Positions 10,338 through 19,153 of a stretch of 64,000 nt of DNA are shown one piece after another. The notes under the pieces were generated by a model that saw only the letters and a program-made list of their open reading frames with translations, searched no databases and had not been told where the DNA came from. The translations under genes were made by a program, and so were the position numbers. Positions within the stretch are counted from its first letter, which is position 1. Every line of letters starts with the position of its first letter. Source of the stretch: Micromonospora violae (GTDB lineage: Bacteria > Actinomycetota > Actinomycetes > Mycobacteriales > Micromonosporaceae); assembly GCF_004217135.1 (NCBI RefSeq), contig NZ_SHKK01000001.1, forward strand, positions 6,572,001 through 6,636,000, read 5' to 3'.

Positions 10338-11070
10338 GACGCGTACCCCCGAACAGGTGGTCGCCCGCGCAGCGCGGGCGGCCGACCTGGCCGACCTCGA
10401 CGCGGCGGTGAGTGACTGTTTCGCCTGCCCGCGCCTGGTCCGCTGGCGGGAGGAGGTGGCCCGCACCCGCCGGGCCGCCTTCCGCGACCAGGAGTACTGG
10501 GGTCGGCCGGTGCCCGGCCTCGGCACCGGTGACGCACGGATCGCCATCCTCGGGCTGGCGCCCGCCGCGCACGGTGGCAACCGCACCGGTCGGATCTTCA
10601 CCGGCGACCGGTCGGGTGACGTGCTGTTCGCCGCGCTGCACCGGGCCGGGCTGGCCAACCAGCCGACCAGCGTCGCCGCCGACGACGGGCTCACCCTGCG
10701 GGACCTGCGGATCTTCTCGGCCGTCCGGTGCGCGCCCCCGGACAACAAGCCGACCCCGGCGGAACGGGACACCTGCGCACCCTGGCTGCACCGCGAGGTC
10801 GCACTGATCCGGCCCACGCTGCGGGTCGTGGTCGCGCTGGGCGCGTTCGCCTGGGCCGCGTGGTGGCCGGTGCTCCGCGCCGTGTACGAGCAGCGCCCGC
10901 CCAGCCCGCGACCGGCGTTCGGCCATGGGGCACACTGGTCCGGCACGGACGCCCCGGACTTGCTGGGCTGCTACCACGTCAGTCAGCAGAACACCTTCAC
11001 CGGGCGCTTGACACCAGGGATGTTGGACGACGTCTTCGGCCAGGCTAAACAGCTGGCCGGAGTGGACTGA
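10330..11070 (+). CDS. Family 5 uracil-DNA glycosylase (UdgB type)
   Basis: The enzyme of about 246 residues removes uracil (and often hypoxanthine) from DNA as the first step of base excision repair. Four cysteines for a 4Fe-4S cluster are visible: CFAC near residue 31-34 and two further Cys in RCAPPDNKP and RDTCAPW. Motif A is [14 protein letters not shown], and the C-terminal motif is [14 protein letters not shown]. Family 5 enzymes lack the Asp/Asn of family 1 and are typical of GC-rich bacteria where cytosine deamination is costly. A TTG at 10330, overlapping the preceding stop, is the most plausible start; a GTG about ten codons later is an alternative. Confidence 0.88.
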   Translation: MAETRTPEQVVARAARAADLADLDAAVSDCFACPRLVRWREEVARTRRAAFRDQEYWGRPVPGLGTGDARIAILGLAPAAHGGNRTGRIFTGDRSGDVLFAALHRAGLANQPTSVAADDGLTLRDLRIFSAVRCAPPDNKPTPAERDTCAPWLHREVALIRPTLRVVVALGAFAWAAWWPVLRAVYEQRPPSPRPAFGHGAHWSGTDAPDLLGCYHVSQQNTFTGRLTPGMLDDVFGQAKQLAGVD

Positions 11071-11092
11071 GACGACGCGTGGGGTGGTGGCG

Positions 11093-11878
11093 ATGACAGA
11101 CGGAACACGCCCGCCCACGCCAGTACCACCCACCGAAGCGGGTGTGCTGCGTCCGGTGCTCGGCCTGCTGCGCCGGTGGTGGCCGGTCGGCGCGGTCGCC
11201 GTCCTGCTCGCCGGTGCCGCGCTGGCGTCGGCTCACTCGTCGATCGGGGCCAGTCGGATCCCGCCAGCGGCGGAAAACGTTCCCTGGGTTCCCGAGTACC
11301 CGACCGTCGAGCCGTCACCGTCCATCCCGATCGAACCACGCGACGCCGGCGAGGCCACCCAGGCGCACATCCCGCAGTGGATTTCCACGGTGGCGATGGC
11401 CCTGCTCGGGTTGGCCATCCTCGCCGCGCTCGCCTACCTCAGTTGGATCCTGATCCGGGGCGCGCTGCGCCGTACCACCCGGGCGTTGCCGGCGCAGCGG
11501 GCCCGGCGCACCGCCGAGGGCACCGCGCGTGAGGTGGTCGCCGCCCTCGACGCCGGCCTGGTGGAGCTCGACGACCGGGACACCGATCCCCGGGTGGCGG
11601 TGATCGCCTGCTGGGTGCGGCTGGAGGAGACCGCCGCCGCGGCCGGTGTGCCACGGCTCGCCGGGGACACCCCCACCGACCTGGTCAGCCGGTTGTTGCA
11701 GGGTGACCCGGCAGCGGGCGTGCCGGCGATCGCCAGCACCGACGTGCTGGCCGAGTTCGCGCACGTCTACCGGGAGGCCCGGTACGCCACCCACCCGGTC
11801 GGCGAACGCACCCGGGACCAGGCCCGTGCCGCGCTCGGCCGGCTGCGCGGAGAACTCACTGCGGCGGTGACCTCATGA
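11093..11878 (+). CDS. DUF4129-type membrane protein of the MoxR operon
   Basis: The 261-residue protein has two membrane segments: one near residues 30-50 (WWPVGAVAVLLAGAALASAH) and one near 105-125 (ISTVAMALLGLAILAALAYLSWIL). Between them is an exported Pro-rich stretch. The C-terminal cytoplasmic part (VIACWVRLEETAAAAG, then DVLAEFAHVYREARYATHPVG) is the DUF4129 signature. Such genes commonly accompany MoxR ATPases and DUF58 proteins. ATG 11093 was chosen over GTG 11084. The gene starts 22 bases after the uracil-DNA glycosylase stop, so the operon may extend upstream. Confidence 0.78.
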   Translation: MTDGTRPPTPVPPTEAGVLRPVLGLLRRWWPVGAVAVLLAGAALASAHSSIGASRIPPAAENVPWVPEYPTVEPSPSIPIEPRDAGEATQAHIPQWISTVAMALLGLAILAALAYLSWILIRGALRRTTRALPAQRARRTAEGTAREVVAALDAGLVELDDRDTDPRVAVIACWVRLEETAAAAGVPRLAGDTPTDLVSRLLQGDPAAGVPAIASTDVLAEFAHVYREARYATHPVGERTRDQARAALGRLRGELTAAVTS

Positions 11879-12456
11879 GCAGCACCAGCATCGACGACCT
11901 GCTCGCGTTCGAGGAGGAAGCCGCGCCGACCGGTCCGGAAGCGCGCGACTCCCGGTGGCGTCCGGTGCTGCGTTCGCTCGCGTGGGCTGCCGCGCTGGTC
12001 GCGGTCCTGCTCGTCGGCTTGCGCGCGGTGGGCCTCCAGGTCTCGCTACCCGTGCTGATCGCCGGGGTGCTCGCCGTGCTGGCGGTGCGCCGGGTCACCG
12101 CCCTGCTCGCACCTCCGCCCCCGCCGCCCGCCGGTCGGGTCGGTGCGGGCGAGGAGGACGGCAGCTACAACTGGGGTGCCCGGGATGCGCTGCGTAGCGC
12201 GATCAACAGGTGGGAATGGCCCCTGGACTGGTCCTCGACCCGACCCGAACGGTTCACCGGCACGGTCCTGCCCCGGCTCGGTGAACTGGCCGACGAGCGG
12301 ATGCGGCTGAAACACGGCGTGACCCGTGAGTCGGATCCCGCCCGCGCTCGTGCCCTGCTGGGTGACCGCCTGTGGACGTTCCTGGAGACCCCGCCTCGCC
12401 GCACCCCGTCGCCGCGCGACCTCGCGGTGATCGTCGCCGAACTGGAGAGCATCTGA
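11875..12456 (+). CDS. Membrane protein of the MoxR operon
   Basis: The 193-residue product has two adjacent membrane segments around residues 35-75 (SLAWAAALVAVLLVGLRAVGL and LPVLIAGVLAVLAVRRV). A Pro-rich stretch follows, then a soluble helical region with WEWPLDWSS and RLGELADERMRLKHGVT. I recognise no named domain beyond its constant place in actinobacterial MoxR-DUF58 operons. It overlaps the DUF4129 gene by ATGA and the moxR gene by TGATG, so all are probably translated together. Confidence 0.72.
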   Translation: MSSTSIDDLLAFEEEAAPTGPEARDSRWRPVLRSLAWAAALVAVLLVGLRAVGLQVSLPVLIAGVLAVLAVRRVTALLAPPPPPPAGRVGAGEEDGSYNWGARDALRSAINRWEWPLDWSSTRPERFTGTVLPRLGELADERMRLKHGVTRESDPARARALLGDRLWTFLETPPRRTPSPRDLAVIVAELESI

Positions 12457-13463
12457 TGAACGACGTGGACCGGAGCATTGCCCCCGCCGAGGTCGGGCAC
12501 CTGGCCCGGGCGGTCCTGGACGCGGTCGGCACCGTCGTGGTCGGCAAACGGGACGCGTTGGAGCTGGTCCTCGCCGGCATCCTCGCGGGCGGGCACGTGC
12601 TCCTGGAGGACCTGCCGGGGCTCGGTAAGACGCTCACCGCCCGCTCGTTCGCCCAGGCCCTCGGGTTGGACTTCCGTCGGTTGCAGTTCACCCCCGACCT
12701 GCTCCCCGCCGACGTCACCGGCTCGTTCCTGTACGACCAGCGCAACGGCGACTTCAGCTTCCGGGCCGGCCCGGTCTTCACCAACCTGCTCCTCGCCGAC
12801 GAGATCAACCGGACTCCGCCGAAGACCCAGTCGGCGCTGCTGGAGGCGATGCAGGAGAAGCAGGTGTCGGTCGAGGGGGTGACCTACAAGCTGGACGAGC
12901 CGTTCCACGTGCTGGCCACCGCCAACCCCATCGAGTACGAGGGCACCTACCCGCTGCCCGAGGCGCAGCTGGACCGGTTCCTGCTGCGGGTCTCGTTCGG
13001 TTACCCGCAGCACGAAGAGGAGTGGGAGGTGCTGCGTCGCCGGATGGGCCGTCGCCGGGAGGAGGCGGACATCAAGGCGGTGGTCGACGCGGCGACGTTG
13101 CGGGCCATGCAGGCCGCCCTGGAGGACGTGGTGGTGGAGGACTCCATCGGCCGTTACATCGTGGCGCTCACCGCGGCCACCAGAGAGCACCCGTCGGTGC
13201 TGGTCGGCGCCTCACCTCGCGGTTCGCTGGCGTTGTTGCTGCTGGCCCGGGTCCGCGCGGTGTTCGGCGGACGGGACTACGTGGTGCCGGAGGACGTCAA
13301 GTCGGTGGCCGCGCCCGCCCTGGCCCACCGCATCACGCTGCGGCCGGAGATGTGGTTGCGCCGGGTCGACCCGGCCTTCGTGGTGGGCGAGGTGCTGGAG
13401 GCCACTCCCGCCCCGGCCAGTGGCGCGCTGCCCAGCTACGCCGCCGGCGGGCCCCGGCACTGA
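12456..13463 (+). CDS. MoxR family AAA+ ATPase
   Basis: The 335-residue MoxR ATPase has a Walker A motif GLGKT with Lys58, a Walker B segment NLLLADEINRTPPKTQ, the MoxR-specific FLYDQRNGDFSFRAGPVF block, sensor 1 in ATANPIEYEGTYPLPEAQLDRF and a C-terminal lid. MoxR proteins act as chaperones that activate or assemble metal- or membrane-bound complexes together with DUF58 and VWA-type partners. It sits in a tight five-gene operon with start/stop overlaps on both sides. The client is unknown; a role in cell-envelope or stress-related assembly is inference from the membrane partners. Confidence 0.93.
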   Translation: MNDVDRSIAPAEVGHLARAVLDAVGTVVVGKRDALELVLAGILAGGHVLLEDLPGLGKTLTARSFAQALGLDFRRLQFTPDLLPADVTGSFLYDQRNGDFSFRAGPVFTNLLLADEINRTPPKTQSALLEAMQEKQVSVEGVTYKLDEPFHVLATANPIEYEGTYPLPEAQLDRFLLRVSFGYPQHEEEWEVLRRRMGRRREEADIKAVVDAATLRAMQAALEDVVVEDSIGRYIVALTAATREHPSVLVGASPRGSLALLLLARVRAVFGGRDYVVPEDVKSVAAPALAHRITLRPEMWLRRVDPAFVVGEVLEATPAPASGALPSYAAGGPRH

Positions 13464-14905
13464 TGACCGGACCGACCGTGCCGAGGGCCACCGAAGCGGA
13501 ACCGTCCGCCGGCTGGGCGCCCACTCCGGCGCTCGGCCGCGCGGTGCTGCTCGCCGGCCTGCTGCTGGTGGCCGGTGTGTTGCTGGGCCGGGTGGACCTG
13601 ATCGTGCTCGCCGCCCCGTTCGCGCTGGGCACCGCGTACGCGCTGCGTCGACGGCCCACGGCGCTGCCACAGGTGTGGATCAGCCAGGGTGACGGCGGGC
13701 CGCTGGTCGAGGGCGGCGACGTGCTGGCGGCGGTGAGCGTCGGCAACCCGGACACGGTCGACTACGACCTGGTGGTGATGCGTTCCCGCGTGTCGCCGTG
13801 GCTGCGGATCGACCGGGCCGGCTTCGCCCTCGACGACACCGTTGGCGGCGGGGAACCGGGTGCCGCCCGGTCGACCGGTGCGGCGGTTGCGGGCAACGGC
13901 GGACGCCGTTCTGTCGCGGACCGGCCGTTCGTGACCTCGGTGCCGATCGGCGCCGCGGTGGACCTGGGGCTGGCCGGCAAGGCCCTGCGCTGGGGTCGAC
14001 ACCCGATCGGCCCGGCCGGCGCGCGGGTCGCCACGGCCGGTGGCCTGCTGGTGTCCCGGGCGGTGATCACCGAGCCGGTCCGGGTGCGGGTGTACCCGCG
14101 TACCGAGCCGTTCGAGGCGGTCGAGGCGATGCCCCGCGCCGCCGGCCTGGTCGGGGCGCACCACTCCCGCCGGCCCGGAGAGGGCGGCGAGCTGGCCGGC
14201 GTACGCGTCTTCGCGCCCGGGGACCGGCTACGCCGGATCGACTGGCGGGTCTCGTTGCGGGCCCGGCAACTGCACGTGGCCGCCACCCTCTCCGACCGGG
14301 ACGCGGAGGTGGTGGTGCTGCTCGACGTGCTCGCCGAGGCGGGCCGTTCCGGTGGGGTGGACGGCGCGGCCTCGGTGCTGGACACCACCGTCCGGGCCAC
14401 CGCCGCGATCGCCGAGCACTACCTGCACCGTGGCGACCGGGTCTCCCTGCTGGAGTACGGGCCGACCGCCCGCCGGCTGCGGCCGGCCGCCGGGCGACGG
14501 CAGTACCTGACGGTTCTGGAGTGGCTGCTCGACGTCCGGGTCCACGCGTCCGCGCACGAACCGTACGACCAGGTCTTCGGCCCGCAGTTGCTCTCCTCGG
14601 ACGCGTTGGTGGTGGTGCTCACCCCGCTGCTGGACGAACGGTCGGCGCAGATGCTCGCCCGGTTGGCCCGGGGCGGACGGTTCGTGGTGGCGGTCGACAC
14701 GTTGCCGACCGACCTGACGCCGCCGAAGGACCATGGTTGGGCCGAGGTGGCGTACCGGCTGTGGCGGCTGGATCGGGAGATCATGATCGGGCAGCTCCGG
14801 GAGCACGGCGTACCGGTGGTGCGCTGGGCCGGCGCCGGCAGCCTGGACCTGGTGCTGCGGGATGTGGCCCGGTTGGCGACGGCCCCAAGGGTGGGAAACA
14901 GATGA
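13463..14905 (+). CDS. DUF58 domain protein (VWA-like MoxR partner)
   Basis: The 480-residue protein has two membrane segments at about residues 20-60, a beta-rich region, and the DUF58 core GEFAG-type motif, here RRPGEGGELAGVRVFAPGDRLRRIDWRVSL written across residues 233-262. The C-terminal half has the VWA-like strand VVVLLDVL. DUF58 proteins are thought to be substrates or adaptors of MoxR ATPases. The ATG overlaps the moxR stop (TGATG) and the stop overlaps the next gene (ATGA). Confidence 0.9.
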   Translation: MTGPTVPRATEAEPSAGWAPTPALGRAVLLAGLLLVAGVLLGRVDLIVLAAPFALGTAYALRRRPTALPQVWISQGDGGPLVEGGDVLAAVSVGNPDTVDYDLVVMRSRVSPWLRIDRAGFALDDTVGGGEPGAARSTGAAVAGNGGRRSVADRPFVTSVPIGAAVDLGLAGKALRWGRHPIGPAGARVATAGGLLVSRAVITEPVRVRVYPRTEPFEAVEAMPRAAGLVGAHHSRRPGEGGELAGVRVFAPGDRLRRIDWRVSLRARQLHVAATLSDRDAEVVVLLDVLAEAGRSGGVDGAASVLDTTVRATAAIAEHYLHRGDRVSLLEYGPTARRLRPAAGRRQYLTVLEWLLDVRVHASAHEPYDQVFGPQLLSSDALVVVLTPLLDERSAQMLARLARGGRFVVAVDTLPTDLTPPKDHGWAEVAYRLWRLDREIMIGQLREHGVPVVRWAGAGSLDLVLRDVARLATAPRVGNR

Positions 14906-15465
14906 TTGACGCCGTTGCCGGGCGGGTTCGGGCGGCGCAGAATGCCGTCGCCCGCATCAGCATGGCCCCGCTGCTGGTTCGGGCCGGGATCTTCGTTCTG
15001 GTGTCTGCCGGGTTCGCCCTGGCCTTTCCCGCCGAGGTGCTTTCCGGCCGACCGGTCCTCTTCCTGGCGGTGGCCGCCCTGTTGCCCGCGTTCGGGCCGC
15101 GTCGGCTCTGGGCGACCTTCACGGCGTTGGTCACGGTGGGCGGCTGGTTGCTCGCCACCGACGGGTACGGCCGTCCGGTCGCCCTCTGGCGGTTGCTCGC
15201 CGTGGCGGCCCTTCTCTACCTGGCGCACACCCTCTGCGCGTTGGCCGCGCTGTTGCCGTACGACGCGGTGGTGGACCCCGAGTTGATCACCCGTTGGTTG
15301 CTGCGGTCGGCCGCTGTGCTGTTGGGTGCCGCCGTGCTCGGCGTGCTGTTGTTGCAGGCGGCGGAGACACGCGGTGGGGCCGGTTACCAGTGGGTCACTG
15401 TGCTGGGGCTGCTGGTGGCCGTGGGGACGGCGGCGTTGCTGGGCTGGCTGCTGCGGCGTCGGTGA
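14902..15465 (+). CDS. Polytopic membrane protein ending the MoxR operon
   Basis: The 187-residue protein is mostly hydrophobic, with about five membrane segments (for example LVRAGIFVLVSAGFALAF, PVLFLAVAALLPAFG, LLAVAALLYLAHTLCALAAL, AAVLLGAAVLGVLLLQA and VTVLGLLVAVGTAALLGWLL). No catalytic motif is seen. It is the fifth gene of the operon and is translationally coupled to DUF58 through ATGA. It may complete a membrane complex handled by MoxR. No hairpin is evident in the following 100 bp. Confidence 0.7.
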   Translation: MIDAVAGRVRAAQNAVARISMAPLLVRAGIFVLVSAGFALAFPAEVLSGRPVLFLAVAALLPAFGPRRLWATFTALVTVGGWLLATDGYGRPVALWRLLAVAALLYLAHTLCALAALLPYDAVVDPELITRWLLRSAAVLLGAAVLGVLLLQAAETRGGAGYQWVTVLGLLVAVGTAALLGWLLRRR

Positions 15466-15567
15466 CGGCTGCGACGTGAGGGTTACGCAGGTCACACGGG
15501 TTGTGCTCCGTCACAGATGGGGGGCGCGAGCGGGATTACCTGAGCCGGCCGGGGAAAGATAGTAGGC

Positions 15568-16899
15568 GTGAATCCGAAGCGGATCCTTGTGGTTGGTGCC
15601 GGGCACGTCGGTCTGTACGCCGCCCTGCGCCTGTCGAAGAAGCTCAGCTCCCGTGAGGCTGAGGTCATGGTGGTGGATCCCCAACCACACATGACCTATC
15701 AGCCGTTCCTGCCCGAGGCGGCGGCGGGCAACATCTCCCCGCGGCACTCCGTGGTGCCGCTGCGGCGGGAGTTGCGCCGGTGCAAGATGGTGGCCGGTAC
15801 GGTCACGCGGATCGAGCACGACCGCAAGGTGGCCACCGTGCAGCCGATCAGCGGCCCGGCCCGGGAGATCACCTATGACCACGTGATCGTGGCCCCGGGT
15901 TCGGTCTCCCGCACCCTGCCGATCCCCGGCCTGCACGAGCAGGGCATCGGGTTCAAGACCATCGGCGAGGCGATCTACCTGCGCAACCACGTGCTGGACC
16001 GACTCGACGTGGCGGCTGCCACGCCGGACCCGGACGTCCGCCGGTCGGCGCTGACCTTCACCTTCGTCGGCGGTGGGTACGCCGGCATCGAGGCGCTCGC
16101 CGAGATGGAGGACATGGCTCGCGACGCCCTGCGCTACTACCCGGAGCTCAAGCAGGACGAGGTCCGCTGGGTGCTGGTCGAGGCCACGCAGCGGGTGCTG
16201 CCCGAGGTTGATCGGGACATGGGTGCCTACACCGTGCGGCAGCTGATGAAGCGGAACATGGACATCCGGCTGGACACCCGGCTCGAGTCCTGCGTCGACG
16301 GGGTGGTCAAGCTCTCCGACGGTGACAGCTTCCGCTCGGACACGATCGTCTGGACGGCCGGCGTGAAGCCGTCGCCGATGCTGGACGCGACTGACTTCCC
16401 GCGCGACGACCGCCGCCGGATCACCTGCCTGCCCACGCTTCAGGTGGTCGACGGTGACCAGGTGGTCGAGGGTGCCTGGAGCGCCGGTGACTGCGCCGCC
16501 GTTCCGGACCTGACCAAGGAGCCGGGCAACTTCTGCTCGCCGAGCGCCCAGCACGCGGTGCGCCAGGCCGCCCGGATGGCCGACAACATCGTGGCCGTGA
16601 TCCGGGGCCGCGAGCCGGTGGACTACAAGCACAAGCACGCCGGCAGCGTCGCGAGCCTCGGTCTGCACAAGGGCGTGGCCCAGGTGTACGGGATCAAGAT
16701 GACCGGCTGGCCGGCCTGGGTGATGCACCGGACGTACCACATGAGCCGGATCCCGTCGTTCAACCGCAAGGTCCGCGTGGTGGTGGACTGGTCGCTGGCG
16801 TTCTTCCTCAAGCGTGAGGTGGTCGCCCTGGGTCAGCTGCACGACCCGCGCGAGGAGTTCGTCGAGGCCTCTCAGCCGGTCGGCGCGCCCCGCGTCTGA
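15568..16899 (+). CDS. ndh: Type II NADH dehydrogenase (NDH-2)
   Basis: The 443-residue flavoprotein passes electrons from NADH to quinone at the inner face of the membrane without pumping protons. The N-terminal FAD motif is VVGAGHVG (residues 9-16), the second dinucleotide motif is FVGGGYAGIE (Gly168-170), and a conserved WSAGDCAAVPD closes the FAD site. The C-terminal region after about residue 380 (GWPAWVMHRTYHM, then VVVDWSLAFFL) is hydrophobic and probably anchors the enzyme. The GTG at 15568 has no ribosome site but a GATAGT hexamer lies five bases before it, suggesting a leaderless mRNA. A hairpin follows. Confidence 0.88.
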   Translation: MNPKRILVVGAGHVGLYAALRLSKKLSSREAEVMVVDPQPHMTYQPFLPEAAAGNISPRHSVVPLRRELRRCKMVAGTVTRIEHDRKVATVQPISGPAREITYDHVIVAPGSVSRTLPIPGLHEQGIGFKTIGEAIYLRNHVLDRLDVAAATPDPDVRRSALTFTFVGGGYAGIEALAEMEDMARDALRYYPELKQDEVRWVLVEATQRVLPEVDRDMGAYTVRQLMKRNMDIRLDTRLESCVDGVVKLSDGDSFRSDTIVWTAGVKPSPMLDATDFPRDDRRRITCLPTLQVVDGDQVVEGAWSAGDCAAVPDLTKEPGNFCSPSAQHAVRQAARMADNIVAVIRGREPVDYKHKHAGSVASLGLHKGVAQVYGIKMTGWPAWVMHRTYHMSRIPSFNRKVRVVVDWSLAFFLKREVVALGQLHDPREEFVEASQPVGAPRV

Positions 16900-16915
16900 G
16901 CACTGACGGCACGAA

Positions 16916-16953
16916 AGGGCCCCGTCCTACCGCTTCGGTAGGGCCGGGGCCCT
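16916..16953. terminator. Bidirectional hairpin between ndh and the convergent membrane protein gene
   Basis: AGGGCCCCG and CGGGGCCCT form the outer stem and CCTACC/GGTAGG the inner stem around a GCTTC-type loop, with one bulged base. It begins 17 bases after the ndh stop and about 50 bases from the end of the opposing gene, so it can serve both transcripts. Confidence 0.75.
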
Positions 16954-17005
16954 CGTCGTATCCGATGCTGGGGCGGCGCACCCCTCCCGCCGGGTCGGGG
17001 TGTGG

Positions 17006-18865
17006 TCAGACCCCCCAGGTCCAGGCGTCGGCGATCCGGGTGGACGGGCCGTAGAGCTGGTCCAGAGTGGCCCGCAGACTCCCGGCGTGGGGGGCGTCAT
17101 CGGTCAGCGCCACACAGGAGGCACCCCAGAAGTCGGCGTCGCGGGCGGCCTGGCGGCGCTGCTCGTCGCCGATGGCCGGCTGGTCGCCGCGCCGGGCGAC
17201 ATCCGCCAGGAGCGCGGAGGTGGGCTGCTTGAAGGTACCCATCGCCGCGGTGCCACCCCTTCCGTACGGGCCGATGAAGAAGCCTTCCGGCAGCCCGAAA
17301 CCGGCGTCGGCGGCGGTCGCCCAGCGCATCGGCCCGGGCTCCTTCGGGGTGGGCAGTGGCACCGGGACCAGGACCCCGCCCGGGGGTACGCACTTCCGCC
17401 AGTGGCCGCCGGTGATGAACTCCGGCACGGCCGGTCGTCCGGCGGTCGGCAGCGGGCTCGGGAAGACCGGCAGCAGCGCCACGCCGACGGCCAGTGGCAC
17501 CAGCCGTCGGGCCCGACCGGAGCTGCGCAGCGCCCGGTCGAGGGCGAGCACCAGCAGCGTCGCGACGATCGGCAGCAACGCCAGCGCGAACCGCATCGGC
17601 AGCGCGCCGTCCACCACCGGCAGCCCTCCGATCAGGGCGTACGGGCCGGGGATCGCCGTCCTGGTGCCGCCGAGGACCACCTCCGGGCCGAGCGAGAGCG
17701 CCCCCATCACCAGACCGGCCACGACGCAGGCGAAGACCAGTCGGCGTCGCCCGGCCCAGATCGCGCAGACCGCGGTGACCAGCAGCAGTGGCCAGCCGAG
17801 GAAGGTGTTGTACTCGGCGGGGCCGGTGGTCAGCCGGGCGGATTCGTCGCGGCCGGCCACCGACAGTGGGGAGAGCGTCCACCAACTGCTCAGGTCGGCG
17901 GAGAAGTACGCCGGGGTGAACATCCCGTCGGCGACGCCCTGCGGCCCGGCGAACTGGAACCACAGCGGATAGCCGAGCACCAGCAGGGCCAGCCCGGCGG
18001 CGATGGCCAACCCGCCGGCGAACCCGGGCAGCGCCCGGCGGGCCAGGTCCCGGTCCGCCACGGCGTAGCTGACCGCCATGACCAGCAGCGTGATCGCGGC
18101 GAGGAAGAGCACCTCCTCGCCGATGAAGACCTGCGCGGTGACCGCGGCGGCCAGTCCCGCCGCCGAGCTGAACAGTCGCCGACGGTCCGGCCCGCTGGTG
18201 CGGGTACGACCGGCCTCGTCGGGTGTCGCTGGCCCCGGGTCGGACGCCCGCAGCAGCCGGACCACCAGCCAGACGATCACCGGCACCAGCCACTGGGCGG
18301 TCATGTGCAGGTGGCTGTTGGTCTGCGACACCATGCCGGGGCCGAATCCGCACAGCCCGCCGCCGATGGCGGCGGCCAACCGGCGGGCCCGCAGCGTCCG
18401 GTGGAAGAGCAGGTACCAGGCGACGGCGGTGCCGGCGAGGTTGGCGGCGGCGAGCAGCGCGAAGGTGACCGGTGCGCCGAGCAGCAGGGTGACCGGCGAG
18501 AAGAGGACGCCGAGCGCGATCACCGTGGTGTTGGCCATCAGGTTGACGCCGTCGGGAGCGTTGAGCCGGTCGGTGAGCAGGTCGAAGTCGCCGAGCAGCG
18601 CGCGGGCGTCCACCGCCAGGAACCACTCGTAGAGGGTCTGGTCCTCCGGGTTGAGCGCCAGCGTGCGGGCCCCCGGGTCGGGCCACAGCCCGTGGGTGAG
18701 CCAGCCGGCCAGCACCGCGAAGATCAAAGCAGCCAGCAGATCTGCCCGGTGGCGGCGCACAGCGGTCAGCAGCCGGGTGGCCCAGGGGCGGCGGTTGACC
18801 TGATCGGCGAGGCGGAATGCCTGCTCAGGGGCGGCGTCGGAGGCCGTTGGGGCTGCGCTGCTCAC
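17006..18865 (-). CDS. Large polytopic membrane protein, GT-C glycosyltransferase-like
   Basis: The 619-residue protein has a 35-residue cytoplasmic start, then around ten to twelve membrane segments and a soluble C-terminus. An Asp/Glu-containing first loop (ALNPEDQTLYEWFLA) after the first membrane segment and the overall layout resemble GT-C glycosyltransferases that use lipid-linked sugars at the outer face; related Micromonospora proteins carry no firm assignment. GTG 18865 was chosen because a TAGGGT -10 lies seven bases upstream (leaderless) and an earlier start would run through the tRNA gene. It converges with ndh and is divergent from the tRNA. Confidence 0.6.
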   Translation of the reverse strand: MSSAAPTASDAAPEQAFRLADQVNRRPWATRLLTAVRRHRADLLAALIFAVLAGWLTHGLWPDPGARTLALNPEDQTLYEWFLAVDARALLGDFDLLTDRLNAPDGVNLMANTTVIALGVLFSPVTLLLGAPVTFALLAAANLAGTAVAWYLLFHRTLRARRLAAAIGGGLCGFGPGMVSQTNSHLHMTAQWLVPVIVWLVVRLLRASDPGPATPDEAGRTRTSGPDRRRLFSSAAGLAAAVTAQVFIGEEVLFLAAITLLVMAVSYAVADRDLARRALPGFAGGLAIAAGLALLVLGYPLWFQFAGPQGVADGMFTPAYFSADLSSWWTLSPLSVAGRDESARLTTGPAEYNTFLGWPLLLVTAVCAIWAGRRRLVFACVVAGLVMGALSLGPEVVLGGTRTAIPGPYALIGGLPVVDGALPMRFALALLPIVATLLVLALDRALRSSGRARRLVPLAVGVALLPVFPSPLPTAGRPAVPEFITGGHWRKCVPPGGVLVPVPLPTPKEPGPMRWATAADAGFGLPEGFFIGPYGRGGTAAMGTFKQPTSALLADVARRGDQPAIGDEQRRQAARDADFWGASCVALTDDAPHAGSLRATLDQLYGPSTRIADAWTWGV

Positions 18866-18878
18866 GGCATCGACCCTA
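18866..18878 (-). promoter_or_regulatory. Leaderless -10 of the GT-C-like gene
   Basis: On the minus strand TAGGGT (18878-18873) lies seven bases before the GTG at 18865, the spacing of a leaderless actinobacterial promoter. The opposite strand carries a TACGGT at about 18922 that could serve the tRNA gene. Confidence 0.5.
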
Positions 18879-18966
18879 ATGTGGCCAGGCCGGCGGGGTA
18901 CGCCGGGTCGCCGCAGACCGGCTACGGTGACACTGCACCAGGCGTGTCGACGCGCCGGTGCCACTC

Positions 18967-19047
18967 GCCCGGGTGGTGGAACGGCAGACACGGCCGCCTT
19001 AAAAGCGGCTGCCGAAAGGCGTGCGGGTTCGACCCCCGCCCCGGGCA
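18967..19047 (+). tRNA. bldA: tRNA-Leu, anticodon UAA (bldA type)
   Basis: A complete class II cloverleaf is visible: acceptor stem GCCCGGG/CCCGGGC with discriminator A at 19047, anticodon stem GCCGC/GCGGC with loop CTTAAAA (anticodon TAA at 19000-19002), a variable arm with TGCC/GGCG, and a T arm GCGGG-TTCGACC-CCCGC. CCA is not encoded. This tRNA reads the UUA leucine codon, the rarest codon in high-GC actinobacteria; in Streptomyces it is BldA, which limits translation of developmental and antibiotic genes. I noticed no in-frame TTA in the genes of this window. The bldA symbol is by analogy. Confidence 0.93.
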
Positions 19048-19153
19048 CCGGTCGAGTCAGACATTCTCATTCGTGATCTCCGAGACTTGGCTGTTCCGTC
19101 TACTCTTGGAGGGCACGTTCACGTGCAAACGACCCCCTGAGGGAGGCCAGACA

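Noticed and set aside
17000..19153. Plus-strand open frame continuing upstream of the Bax inhibitor-1 gene
   Set aside because: It runs antisense to the GT-C-like gene and through the tRNA; the true start is GTG 19154 with a ribosome site.
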